Positions 43,974-56,037 of a DNA stretch of 64,000 bases are shown here, piece by piece. The stretch is from positions 193,501 to 257,500 of the forward strand of contig JAQPZY010001200.1 in assembly GCA_029931535.1 (NCBI GenBank), given 5' to 3'. The position numbers and the translations under genes were made by a program. Under the pieces are notes generated by a model. It ran no database searches and was not told the origin of the DNA. It was given only the letters and a program-made list of their open reading frames with translations. Position 1 is the stretch's first letter, and every line of letters begins with the position of its first letter. The stretch is from Margaritifera margaritifera. Lineage: Eukaryota; Mollusca; Bivalvia; Unionida; Margaritiferidae.

Positions 43974-44757
43974 CTTAACAAACAACATGCCCAAGTGGGC
44001 CTGCTATCACTCACCCGGGTAGTTGACATGTCAGCTTGTGAATGCAAATACATGTATATTAAAACTGTAATGGGGAAAGAAAAGCTTGGTGCACATAGTT
44101 GCTACATTGTCTATTAATGATGGTGTGATTTATCTTATCTCTATATAGGATCACTTTCTCAGTGTAAACAGGAAAAGTCAATTATACAACCAACATTGTC
44201 ACCTGAATTTCTCCCAGCCCCTGAGGACTTGGCCCTAATTCATAACTTACAAAATGTAAAATGTTCATACCCCACCCTTAAAGTATAGACATGTATGCTT
44301 ACTTGGCATTACAAGGGGAGTTAACCTGTGCAGTCAGCATTGTTATCTAGGTCTGTCCATTCCCCTTGGGACCCTGCCCTCGGAGTCATAACTTGGAAAC
44401 CACTGCGATCTGCACATGTTATATGCACAGCTAGCACTGTCCCATGGATATCTTCCAGCCTTGGGATTTGACTCTAATTCATAACTAAGAAACTGTTCAA
44501 ATGGTATTTTAGAAGTTGTTACAGTTTTATCTTGTCTCAGTAACAGCAGCCATATCTGATGACAAATTTGCATCATCTGTATAACTTAAAAGCCATTCAT
44601 GCCAGAATGCTTTCTTTAAAATTTGGTCAAATTCTCTTGGGTCATGTTTGAGAAGCTGTAAATAGTAAATGTGAACAGATGATGCACAACAGATGACAGA
44701 CTTTGCAATAGTGACAAAAGACCATAAACTCACTTGGCCTTATGGTCAGATGAGTTA
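43974..44757. repeat. Composite modular repeat with hairpins at both ends
   Basis: The start holds GCCCAAGTGGGCCTGCTATC and ACTCACCCGGG; GCCCA/TGGGC is a small stem. The middle modules share ATAACTTAxAAA(A/C), CCxTTGGGA(C/T)xTGxC and ATTCATAACT. The end AACTCACTTGGCCTTATGGT followed by CAGATGAGTT forms a clear stem-loop. This matches the architecture of 34870-36012. Confidence 0.65.
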
Positions 44758-44984
44758 AAAATGTATATGTACCCACAGCAATAAATGAACTAAGAGTAAC
44801 ATTTTACCAAACTTTAAAAAAAAACAAGAGTGGATTAATCTTCTACACTAAGCTTGTCATCCAAGATGCATGATAACCATACATGGAACACAATGAAAAA
44901 TATTTAATGAAAATTCTATGACAAATTTCACATGGGTTATGCTACATTGTGTTTAATGGTACATAAATATATAAAAGGTTGTAC

Positions 44985-45100
44985 TGTGCCAAGGCAATTG
45001 GAGTAAAGCACCTTGAGGACGGACAAACCAAGGTAGCCAACCTGGAAGGCAGTGCACTGTCTGTTCACAAGTCCAGCAAACTAACTACTGGATCTCAGAA
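44985..45100 (-). mobile_element. Degenerate SINE, GGAGCTGCAGTGG family
   Basis: On the minus strand TAGTTAGTTTGCTGGACTTG and TGAACAG resembles the A-box region of the family, and the tail CAAGGTGCTTTACTCCAATT matches the tail shared by copies at 10683 and 26638. The B box is not recognisable. Confidence 0.5.
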
Positions 45101-45144
45101 CTTTTATTTGTAAGACAGCACACTGTGAATATACCAGTACTGAC

Positions 45145-45375
45145 CTTCATCTGTTTAGATACTGTCCTCAATCACGGATACAAGCAGATATTGCTGTCCT
45201 CAGTCGCAGATACAATCTGCAATTTATATCCTCAGTCACAGATAGTCTGCTATTGTTGTCCTCAATTACAGATACAATCTGCTACTGATGTTCATCTGTG
45301 TAGATACTGTCCTCAATCACAGATACAATCTGCTATTGCTGTCCTCAGTCACAGATAGAATCTGCTATTGCTGTT
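45145..45375. repeat. Imperfect tandem repeat of about 30-45 bp
   Basis: GCTGTCCTCA(A/G)TC(A/G)CAGATA followed by CAATCTGCTATT recurs about six times with variable length. The plus-strand open frame here is an artefact. Confidence 0.8.
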
Positions 45376-45785
45376 CCTCAACTCTTATCAATGAAAGCAT
45401 TTTGCACATCTGAAATTAAATACAATAAAATCTATCTTAGTGGTCACTGAAACATAAAAAACAACTGCTCTCTGAGGACAATATTTATAAAGCTATTTCT
45501 TTAGTTATCACTATATCATTTTATTTAACTTCCATATAAAGGACACATCTTCAATACTCATATCTTAAGAGTCCTCTAGAGACAGATTTCCCTGGACCAT
45601 TAATTACACTTAAATTCCTAATACTGGACACTGCTAGGGCCAAAATATATTGCATAGTTTATAAGGACTACCTAGAAATCTTCCTGAAAAGGACACCACC
45701 GTAGAAAGGAGACATGTCAATATAAAAAAAAACTTGCAGGTATCCCAAATAAAAATATATATCCCTGTCTAATATGGACTGCAGA
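45376..45785. other. Non-coding stretch, no gene seen
   Basis: Words such as AGTGGTCACTG and AAAGGACAC recur loosely. This may be an old MITE, but no clear inverted termini can be drawn. Confidence 0.3.

Positions 45786-45842
<57 letters not shown>
45786..45842. repeat. (CA)n(TA)n microsatellite
   Basis: A CA run switches to a TA run at about 45817. It abuts the pogo-like remnant. Confidence 0.95.
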
Positions 45843-46836
45843 CAGTCGCAATTTGAATAGGCCAACTGTCCTTTGTTCACAGGTGACCTCTGTATACAGG
45901 TTCACCTTTCAAACTAGGTTTTTAAATACCATGCACAAAATACTATTATTGTCATTATTACTATTATTAGTAGTAGTAGTAATAGTAGTAGTAGTAGCAG
46001 CAGCAGTAGTAGTAGTACATGTAGTAGAATTACATGTATTATTATTATTATTATTATTACATTATCAACAGATTTAGTTTAGTGCACTATTCAGCAAAAT
46101 CATAAAATACATGCATATGTTGTTCTCTCCCAAATTTATGTTCCACACAAGATTACTGTATCCTGCTCATTTTAATCCATCCTATAAATTAAATCATCAC
46201 TGACTCATAAAAAAAATCACTGATCTGATTTTGTTTTGTGCACCATGATAAAATACTAATGTCACTATTAACTGACAGTTTACACAGGAATGAAACAGAA
46301 CAAGGACCCTTTGTTTGGCCAACTTATATAATTAGACTTAGAAACAGATGTCCACACTTTAAACCTATCTTGATTAGCTAGTAGATCAACTCACTGAGAT
46401 CAAAAGATAGCTGGCCTATGTGACAGTCCTAAGATGAATAGAGAATGACATGATGCCTTATGTGGCTATTCTTAATAACACATGAATCAAAACTTTGCCT
46501 GCCTTTCATATACATAAAATTTTTGGAAATAATGAATGACCCCTGCCTTTCATATACATACAATTTTTGGAAATAATGAATGACCCCCGACACTAATGAA
46601 AGGGATGTAACTCATATATCTTCTCAAAGATTTACTTTTGTCATGATTGATAGCTTTAATTCACAGGCAAATAAATGAAGATATCGAACTATACATGTCA
46701 CACTGGCACAAAAGGTGACTCCCATTTCTGCTATGACAACAACACTGCTTTCCCCCCAAACCAACAAATGAATTGCTTCAACACATTTCCTGGATGATAA
46801 AAACTGCTTCTCTTTGAATATGACATATTCATACAT
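45843..46836 (-). mobile_element. pogo/Tigger-like DNA transposon remnant
   Basis: It is homologous by eye to 52560-53307 over its length: CACAGGTGACCTCTGTATAC/CAGGTTCA at the left, ACTCACTGAGATCAAAAGAT and TGTGGCTATTCTTA in the middle, and a decayed transposase N-terminus on the minus strand at about 46836-46730. That N-terminus reads FLSSRKCVEAIHLL, then ESSVVVIAEMGV, matching LSLHERIEVICLL and QSSCVVATEMGV of the other copy. No complete terminal inverted repeats are left, and a triplet microsatellite has expanded inside. Confidence 0.6.
45945..46068. repeat. (ATT/AGT)n triplet microsatellite
   Basis: TTATTACTATTATTAGTAGT, then GTAGTAGTAGTAGCAGCAGC and TTATTATTATTA runs. The open frame across it is an artefact. 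The homologous site in the other pogo-like copy (about 52675) has only a short TATTATTAGTA. Confidence 0.9.
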
Positions 46837-48466
46837 GTGACAGAACAGAGAAGTCAGCTTAGGACAAATCAGGAGATTTGCAAAATTTGGTCAGGAGTTT
46901 TGACTTCAAATCAGGAGGATTTTCAATGAGAATGGTGAATTTTTCATCGCTGCACGTGTTTGATTTTCTTATCCCAATGAGGATACAAAGCTTAGGTCAC
47001 TATGTGAGTAGTTTTCATCCGTTTATATGAGAACTTTTGTGTGATTTCCAAGTCAGGAACATTATTGTGATTAGATCTGAAAAATGATCTGCTACCATAA
47101 ATGGGAGATTATGTTTGGCTATAAAGTGGGTAAACAGAGTCTCTGCACATATATCTTTATCCACATTTGATGCAGATTCTGCGAACATGGATTTCAGTGA
47201 TGGCGTATTTGTTGTCGCGTTTAATATACTTTAATATGCTGCATGATGTGTAATGTCATTCTTGCCACCGTAGCAGATTTTAAAATCAGCTTTTGGGGAA
47301 GGGCAGAATGCATATTCATGTTCTTTGAACTTGATTCCAATAATATTTAACATGGCTCATCTCTGGAAATCACAAACAATGGATCTAAATTAGACACTAC
47401 ATCTGTGAATCAAAACAACATACACATACATGTACCTATGATGTGATATCTTCTCAGTTACTAATAGCCCCAAAACCTTCCCCTCCTTACAAGTTATTTC
47501 TATTTAAATTTCTCACAGGTGACCTGGGAAAAATTAAAAAATTTGCTAGACAAGTAAATTAAATTTACATTAAAATATGAAGTAAAATTATAGATTTGTA
47601 TGCAATCTCATGATGTATCTTTAAAGAACAGACATTAAGGAAATTTCCCTATTTCTCCAAGTGCCCCTCCACAAATCAATCCTCTCTGTTTACCCCAACC
47701 CATGGGGATAATGAAAATTCTGAAACCAGCACAAACATAGATAACCTGCCCTAATTTGATTATATCCTACAGTTCACAGCCTGGTCTGTACCTTGTGTAT
47801 TGTAGTGGACAACGTGACAATCTGGGAATAAACTTGGAAATTTGGAAGCAGTGGGAAATAAAGTACCCAAACTGAAGAATAATCCAGGACTCATGAGATA
47901 AGCTTTTTTCTCATCCCTGAAATTAAAATGCATAAAAAATAAATTTCCAGTTAATGCATGATGACTTACAGAACATTCTGGCCTACTGAAACAAAGAATA
48001 CTCATGTACATAGAGATTTCCCAAACTCTCAACAATATGGTATTATATTAAGTTGATTGCAAAATTTTGATTCAATTAAGAAGCAAAAAGGGCTCATAGA
48101 TTTCAATTGCAAAATACAAAAGTGCTGTCACATTTTGGGAGCATCCCATAAAGCTGTTTTCTGACGCTTTTCTAAAAAAACTTTTCTGACATGACTTGCA
48201 GTCCTGTCAGAACATTTTTTTAAAAGTGGCACACTGAAGAACTTGTTGGTCAAAGATTACTGTGCCTTGACCCCTGGATGTAGAAAAGCTTCAGAGTTGA
48301 CCCCAGACCATTAGTCCGAGCAGGCTGTCAGGGCAATTTAAGCACAGTAAAGTCTCTTAAAAAAGGCACCCTTTTTATGAGAGAGGGCATTTTTTGCACT
48401 CTCATGGTGTATTTAAGATAAAATTTGCACCTCAAGTGAAAAACAGCGGTTAGTAATGCCAAGTTG
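46837..48466. other. Non-coding stretch, no gene seen
   Basis: 46853-46925 contains repeated CAGGAG(A/T)TTT words. The minus-strand open frame at 47760-48035 (91 codons) has no recognised domain. Nothing else is supported. Confidence 0.4.
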
Positions 48467-48687
48467 ACATACTCGCTTATACGGTAAGTCAGGTCAACTG
48501 CAAACAACACAGACCCTGATATGCCATTGCATATTGTGTTGGCAGATCAGGGTCTCTGTTGTTTGTTCTACCGATTAGTCCACCAAACAAACTGCATAGA
48601 CCCAGATCTGCCAGCGCATTATGTGACAGCAGATCTGGGTCTGAGCAGTTTGCAGTTGAATTGGATTTATAAGCGAGTATATACAAT
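48467..48687. mobile_element. Dual-hairpin MITE, copy E
   Basis: Starts ATACTCGCTTATACGGTAAG and ends GGATTTATAAGCGAGTATAT. Both hairpins are intact (CAGACCCTGAT...ATCAGGGTCTCTG; CATAGACCCAGATCTGCCAG...GCAGATCTGGGTCTGAG). Part of the long plus-strand open frame at 48521-49372 is simply this element read through. Confidence 0.85.
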
Positions 48688-48689
48688 AC

Positions 48690-49827
48690 ATGCAGAATGT
48701 TACCAAGTAACCACTGGCAATATTAGCTCACAAACTCGCACTATTCATTCAGAGGTCCCTCACGGCTCCGTTTTAGGCTCTCTCCTCTTTCTTATTTATG
48801 TTCATGATCTTCCATTAAATAATGAATCCACAAATACATATTTGTTTGCAGATTATGCAACCTTGTATACATCTAGTTCTGATACTGAAGTTATCCAAAC
48901 AAGATTAAACTCGGACCTTATTAGAGTTCAGAGTTGGGCACAACAAAATAAGACTTTAATTAATGTAGGTAAAATAAAATGTATGATTTTGGGCACATCA
49001 CAAAAACTACACAAGTTAGGGAACCCAGAATTATCTCTTACAATAAATCAGTTAGAAAATGTCAAACATGAAAACCTTGTAGGTGTGTCTGTAGATAATA
49101 ATTTACAATGGGATGACCATATTGATGAGCTTGTAAAGCAGTGTCATTCAAAATTGCCCTACTCAGCAGAAAATATTTACCTACAGAAACTCACATTCTG
49201 TACTACAATTCATATATTCTTCCAACAATGGATTACTGTTCAACTGTATGGGAAAACTGTGCCAAATCTCAGCTTGACAGGATTTACATGTATAAACTTT
49301 AGAAAAGGGCAGCACACATTATTTTTGATGGATCTATTGATTATTCATCAAAAGCATTCTTTACAGAACTAAAACAGTTTACAATATATGAAAAGGATTG
49401 ATTTTCACAAGGCAGTTCTTGTATATAAATGTCTACCTGGAGCTGCACCAGAGTATCTTCAGGATTTATTCAGGCCTTATTCAACACTTTACCAGTTGAG
49501 ATCAACATCACATGGAAATATTCATCCACCAAAACCAAGTACAGAGCAATTGAAGAAATGCTTCCAATTCTCTGGAACAGTTCTGTGGAACAAGCTTCCA
49601 CTGCATGTAAAATCTGCAGACAATATTACAGTATTTAAGAAAAGATATCATGAGTATGTATGTGTTACTAATAGATTATAATAGAATTTAGCTGTTATAA
49701 TACCAAAGACATGTTAAAATCAATTGTAATTACTATTATCTTTCATATGATGCAAATTGTCAAACTTTTCATAAGATGGCCTCAAGGGAGAATAGTCCTT
49801 GACTAAATGAGTCACCCTCTATAAATA

Positions 49828-49896
<69 letters not shown>
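48690..49896 (+). mobile_element. 5'-truncated CR1/Rex1-like LINE with (ATT)n tail
   Basis: The plus frame carries the C-terminal half of a reverse transcriptase. Motif B is VPHGSVLGSLLFLIYVHDLP (about 48755-48815). The catalytic box at about 48845 is degraded (FADYATL instead of FADD). SWAQQNKTLINVGKIKCM, ENLVGVSVDNNLQWDDHID and a shifted frame MDYCSTVWENCAKSQLDRI follow, and the C-terminus FHKAVLVYKCLPGAAPEYLQ...FSGTVLWNKLPLHVK reads at 49400-49640. Frames shift near 49190 and 49370. The 3' end reads CCTCTATAAATAAAG followed by (TTA)n to about 49896, as in CR1-group elements with microsatellite tails. It lies directly after MITE copy E. Non-functional. Confidence 0.9.
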
Positions 49897-51355
49897 GTGC
49901 AATGCATTAAACCTCTGATGAGCTTAGAATGTGCAGCCCCTAAAGAGTGCAGGGCAAACCCCAGAGTAAGCAGGGTACCAGCTGTGGAGGGCAGGTTCCT
50001 GTACTTTCTTAAACCAGGATAGGGATAACACTAAACTTGATCCCTGATTTTTCTTGGAAAAGCATATTAAATTATTTATCACCAGAAACTGAGACTAGAT
50101 TACACCAGAGTGTGATTCTGATGATGAAACACAAATAATGGGCATTGTATATTGACAATTCGTCAAGTTATGCATAAACCTTGATATTAAAAATGACCCG
50201 ACTGCTACATAAACCAGAACAAGTTATCCACTGGAGGTGATATATAGGCTACTTGATTAACTGGGCATGGAATTGATTAAATTTGCATGAGCACAAAAAT
50301 GTATACTTGATCAATAAGTAGACCATTAGCATTTGCCAAAATTTAAAACTCAAATGGCAGCACAGTGGAATAGTAATAAACAATCTGGGGCACATTTTAG
50401 TAGTCTGACCAAACAAGCCAGTTCTGTTTCAGGACCCAAAATATGTTCCAGTTTATTTATAAAAACAGCTTTGGTCACACCAGATGGAAACAAATTCTGA
50501 CTATTTCAAATTTAAACTCTTTTTATTACACTTCTAAAATGAAAAGGATATGCTTCATTAACTTTATTTAATTGCTAAATTTCCCTCTGGGGACAGAAAA
50601 TATGCTTGTGTCTAGGGACACACAACTATCTGACATCTTACCATAAATTATAGCTAAATGCTATTATTATATGTTGGCCATCTGCTGGAAAACTCAAGAA
50701 TATACAAATGTTATTGATATATTACTTTGTATATGCATATAAATAAAAATGTATAAGGTATATAGCTAAGAAAACATGACTCACAGCCAAGATGGTACAT
50801 GGAACAGCTGGTTAAAATATACAACACACAAGAAAATTGACCTCTCAGGTATATTTATATACAAAAGATCACTCTTCCTTGCACCTCAGCTGTAACTCTT
50901 GTCTGCCTTTACCATTAGTAGGTTATCAGGGTGAAATATTTTCCAACCCAGAGCTGAAATCATTTGAATGCCTAGGTGGCAGCCAATGACCCGTTTATTT
51001 TACAAACCATTTACTGACTTGTACATCTATTTATATAAAATAACTACGTTCAGTATACATGTATATACAGTGTACGTAAAAGTAAATGAATATTTTTATA
51101 CATATGCTTGTATACAAACAAAGAGCATTTATGCACACACACAAAATTCTGGCAACAAATTCATTCTTTATGGATTGGCATGATATGCTGAAGGCATGCA
51201 ATATATCCTGAATACCGGTATCACAAAACCAGTCTAAACATGAATAAAGACTCTGTAGTGGACTTGCATCACTTACTATACTGAAAGGTTAATATACAGC
51301 AATTTTGTTCACCATTGGCCTTAGGCTGATATGGGAGTCCAAGGTTGATAGGAGG
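49897..51355. other. Non-coding stretch, no gene seen
   Basis: AT-rich single-copy-looking DNA. No recognised repeats or exons. Confidence 0.4.
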
Positions 51356-51575
51356 TACCATATACACTCGCTTATAAGTTGTGTCCAACAGCAAACAACA
51401 CAGACCCTGATCTGCCATCAGATAATGCACCAGCAGATCATGGTCTATGTTGTTTGTTCTACTGATTACTCCTAACAAACTGCATAGACTCAGATCTGAT
51501 GGCCTTTATGTGACAGCAGATCTGGGTCTCTGCAGTTAGCAGTTGAACTTGACTTATAAGCGAATATATATGGTA
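51356..51575. mobile_element. Dual-hairpin MITE, copy F
   Basis: Begins TACCATATACACTCGCTTAT, ends CTTATAAGCGAATATATATG plus GTA. Both internal hairpins are readable (CAGACCCTGATCTGCC...GGCAGATCATGGTCTATG-like; CATAGACTCAGATCTGATG...CAGATCTGGGTCTCTGCAG). Confidence 0.85.
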
Positions 51576-52549
51576 CATATAATATGAAAATTGCCATATG
51601 ATAAAACATTTTATTATATACTTCAAACACTTCTCATTAGTTATTTTCTGAGAAACAGACAAAAAAGTTTAATTAGAAAGACAAGGTGTTATCAAAACCT
51701 GTTGAGTCAGTTTTTCCTCTGTTACTCTCAATGCACTGCCTGGGTTTAGTAAGTCACACCAAGACATGGAACTTTACATACCTTCAGAATTTTGACCTAG
51801 CTTCACATTTTATACCAGCACTTTACACTCATATTACTATCATATGAACATGGTACATACAACCTTGAAAAAATCCATGAATTTGGGGATTTACACTGAA
51901 AAGTCCTGGAATTTCAAAAAAGTTGGTTTTATCCTTGAAATGTCCTTGAATTTGCTGAAGAAAAACCTTAAATTTTGCCAAAATGCCTTAAATTTATCTC
52001 AGGGAATACAAAACCTTAAGACTGATTAAAATATAACCCTGTTGAAATTCAAGATTTGTGTTAGATGTATTTACATATTTCCCAGAAATTGTTAATAAAA
52101 TACAAAAAGGGATTAAATTGAGCAGATCAAATCAAATACAACACTTGTAGTTACCAGATGCAGTAGTGTCCTTTTCTTGTAGTGATGCAAATAACATTTG
52201 CAAATGGATAACTAACTTAGTATGGGACAGTGACCCACTTTACATAAGAAAAAATACTTGTTGAAAATGTTTGGAAATTGCTGAAAACTCCTTTAAAAAA
52301 ACCACTCCCCAGGGCTGTATGAACCATAACAGTGAATAAAAATTTTGATGAACAGCTCAAAATGGAAAATATGATGAAACTTTTATTTATTGATACAACA
52401 GTACATTATGTGATTCTATCCACCGAGAAATATTACAAATAATAGGAAAACTTACATTGCAATTTAGCTTTTATCTTTGATCCTAGGAACAAGCAGTTTC
52501 ATAATTGTATTCTGACATTAAAAAAAGTAGTTTTTGAAATATTAACATA
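51576..52549. other. Non-coding stretch; CCTTGAATTTG-type imperfect repeats near 51860-52015
   Basis: 51860-52015 repeats (T/C)CCTTGAA(A/T)TT(T/G) words several times and is open in one frame (51844-52029), but the peptide is a repeat product. The rest is AT-rich. Confidence 0.4.
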
Positions 52550-53079
52550 TACAGTCAAATCTGTATACGGCAGCCACAATGGGAAAAGGCGTAGACAGGT
52601 GACCTCTGAAGGCAGGTTCAGCTCTCATAAGTGGTTCATGACAAATACATGTACTATACACCGAATAGCATAACATTATTATTAGTATCAAGTTACATGT
52701 ATTTAGTTTAGCTATTTAGTAAATAGAAAAATAACAAAATAATAAACTAAAGAGTTCTACTTTAATGCATCATGTACATTAAATCATTACTTATCAGTGG
52801 AAACAGCATCTAAATAAAATTACTTATTGACAGCTTACCTGTAATTGTCAATCACAGGACTGACTTTTGTTAAACCAGCTGGTATAAATTAGTCATGAAA
52901 ACAGGTGTTCATACTTCAAACAAATGATGGATTAAGCAGTTGCTCAAACTCACAGAGATGAAAAGACAGTTGGCTTTTGTGAGAGACCTTTGATGATTAA
53001 GGAATGAAAAGAAGCTTCGTGTGGCTATTGTTAGTAGCATATAAACTGTATAGGATATCACAAGTGCTGTGTTCATGTA

Positions 53080-53307
53080 TCTCTACTAATTTGGTGTGAT
53101 TGCACATAATCCCTTACACTCTGAATTAATGCTGTTCTCAAAATCGGCCATAATATCTTGCTTACGGTTAATACTCCCTTGGATCTGAGTTTGTCCGACT
53201 CCCATTTCTGTTGCAACTACACAACTACTTTGTCCACTATCCAGCAAACAAATTACTTCAATTCTCTCATGTAAGGACAAAAACCGCCTTGCTTTCTAAG
53301 CCGACAT
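53080..53307 (-). pseudogene. Transposase N-terminus, Psq/CENP-B-type helix-turn-helix, truncated
   Basis: From a likely start at 53307 the frame reads MSA, a stop codon, then KARRFLSLHERIEVICLLDS, followed by SCVVATEMGVGQTQIQ and RKQDIMADFEN. This is the classic helix-turn-helix of pogo/Tigger/Jerky transposases (lysine/arginine start, LSLxERIEVI, GxSxxxVAxExGVGxTQIxxI...K). In this family the domain binds the terminal inverted repeats. The frame ends after about 70 residues without the second DNA-binding or DDE domain. The stop at codon 4 is an additional lesion. Confidence 0.75.
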
Positions 53308-53322
53308 GTTGATATCTTTGAT

Positions 53323-53763
53323 TACGGGACAACTCGGCCCATAGCAGAGTCGGCCCACCAACGTTCTCAGCCCACCCAAATCGGACAATAACGTACTCGG
53401 CCTATTTACGTACTTGGCCCCATTACGTACTCGGTCCACGATTTATATAATAGTAATGGTTGTTTTTCAAGTCATTTAATTTGTCTTTTAATCTTTTTTT
53501 TAGTACAAATTTTTTTATCTTTGCCCTGTCTTATTCCTTCTCTCAATACTAACCGTAATTAAATATTTTATTTATATAAATTTTGTGCAATGAGACATTC
53601 GAATTACAATTAAGAGAGTTCTTTTTGCAATCTTTAGTAATTATGGGCCGACTGTGTCATGGGCCGACTCCGTAATGGGCCGAGTATGTTACGGGGTTAA
53701 ATTTGTATGGGCTGACTCCATTATGGGGCCGACTTTGTTATGGGCCGAGTCCGTTATGGGCCA
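53323..53763. mobile_element. Foldback element with arms of GGGCCGAGT-type short repeats
   Basis: The left arm (about 53323-53450) contains ACTCGGCCCATAGCAGAGTC, GTACTCGGCCTATTTACGTA and CTTGGCCCCATTACGTACTC. The right arm (about 53641-53763) has the inverted counterparts (ATGGGCCGACTCCGTAATGG, GGGGCCGACTTTGTTATGGG, CCGAGTCCGTTATGGGCC). The arms are tandem 16-22 bp repeats and are GC-rich against an AT-rich core (53451-53640). No coding content. This architecture resembles Drosophila FB-type foldback transposons. Confidence 0.75.
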
Positions 53764-54130
53764 AGATATGCAGTCACCATATCTTTGAGTTTGACTGATA
53801 GATTGACTGGACTACAGTAGGTACAATCGACATATGAAATACTTGGAGCAGTCACTGCTGATATGCTCCAGTGACTGTTAAGGCAGGATGAAACCAGTAT
53901 TTGGTTAGGAAACACCTTGCCGCTGACTGCTGAAAGCAGGTGACTGTTAAATACAGGGCATTTTTATAAAAGAAATTTGCCGGGAGGAAATTACAATGAC
54001 TATTGTGACCAGTTGACTGCTGAAAACAGGTGAATGTTAGGACAGGTTTGACTGTAGTTTGAACCCCTCGAATTTGAACATATTGCCTTCAATTATAATG
54101 CTTGCATAATTTCAATCTCTTTTAACTCTA

Positions 54131-54280
54131 AATCCACATTATCTACTGATTCTGCCCATGCCCTTGCAAACATCCACATTATCTACTGATTCACTTTATG
54201 CCCTTGCAAACATCCACATTATCTATTGATTCACCCCATGCCCTTGCAAACATCCACATTATCTACTGATTCACCCCAGT
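54131..54280. repeat. 40-bp tandem repeat, nearly four copies
   Basis: ATCCACATTATCTACTGATT followed by CACCCCATGCCCTTGCAAAC repeats at 54132, 54172, 54212 and 54252. Confidence 0.9.
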
Positions 54281-54394
54281 TCACCTTTAATTCTAAAAGT
54301 CTAATGGATAAAACCATAGGTACTGGATGGAAGCTGCTTGATACTGAAATGGGTCAAAATCATGAACATATTAAGTGTAGAGTGAAGACAGCTG

Positions 54395-55549
<1,155 letters not shown>

Positions 55550-56037
55550 GGAAAGGAGAACACACAACGATATTTTGTTAATATTGCACATTTCCCACTG
55601 CGTCATCTAAAAAATTCCATCTCCAATCGATTCCTTGATAAATTTTACATCGAAATTGATATGAGGTGATACATGTTAGCATATTTTGCCAAAGATTAAG
55701 GGGAAAATATCAACCCTCTTCTACGAGAGGTGAGGGTAACGCTTGTTTTGCAAATATTACACATTTCACACTGCGTCATCTAAAAAATTCTATTTGCAAT
55801 AGATTCCTTGATCAATTTTACATCGATATTGATATATCGTTATACATGACAATCCGCATTTTGTCAAATATTAGAATCGAAATGCCAACCTCCTTCCACG
55901 AGGGGGTGAATGTGACGATATTTTGTCAAATATTGTTCATTCCGACTGCATCATGTTAAAAAAAAAAAAAAAAAATCCACTTGCAATCGATTCCTTGATA
56001 AATTTTACGTCGGAATTGTTATAACGTGATGGATGAC
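55550..56037. repeat. Roughly 175-bp tandem repeat, left part
   Basis: Units share CATCTAAAAAATTCxATxTG, CAATCGATTCCTTGATxAAT, TTTACATCGATATTGATAT, ATTTTGxCAAAxATTA, ATxCCAACCTxCTTCxACGA and GGxGGTGAxxGTGACG. It is interrupted by the LTR element at 56038 and continues at 59771. Confidence 0.8.

Larger units (their letters stand above)
52552..54054 (-). mobile_element. pogo/Tigger-like DNA transposon, internally deleted, carrying a foldback element
   Basis: CAGTCAAATCTGTATACGGC (52552) is mirrored by ACAGGTTTGACTG ending at 54054, and both ends are flanked by TA (52550-52551, 54055-54056), the Tc1/mariner-superfamily signature. On the minus strand it encodes only the N-terminal part of a transposase (listed separately). 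The DDE catalytic domain is missing, so it is non-autonomous. Subterminal words (ACAGGTGACCTCTGAAGGCA; GTTGACTGCTGAAAACAGGT) recur at both ends. A foldback element occupies 53323-53763, between the promoter end and the transposase start. Confidence 0.75.

Noticed and set aside
48521..48690. N-terminal part of the long plus-strand open frame as a novel protein domain fused to reverse transcriptase
   Set aside because: Those codons are the dual-hairpin MITE read in frame; the LINE begins only after about 48690.
48687..49905. Target-site duplication around the CR1/Rex1-like LINE (CAATACAT versus CAATGCAT)
   Set aside because: Only 7 of 8 bases match and the position is uncertain next to the microsatellite tail.
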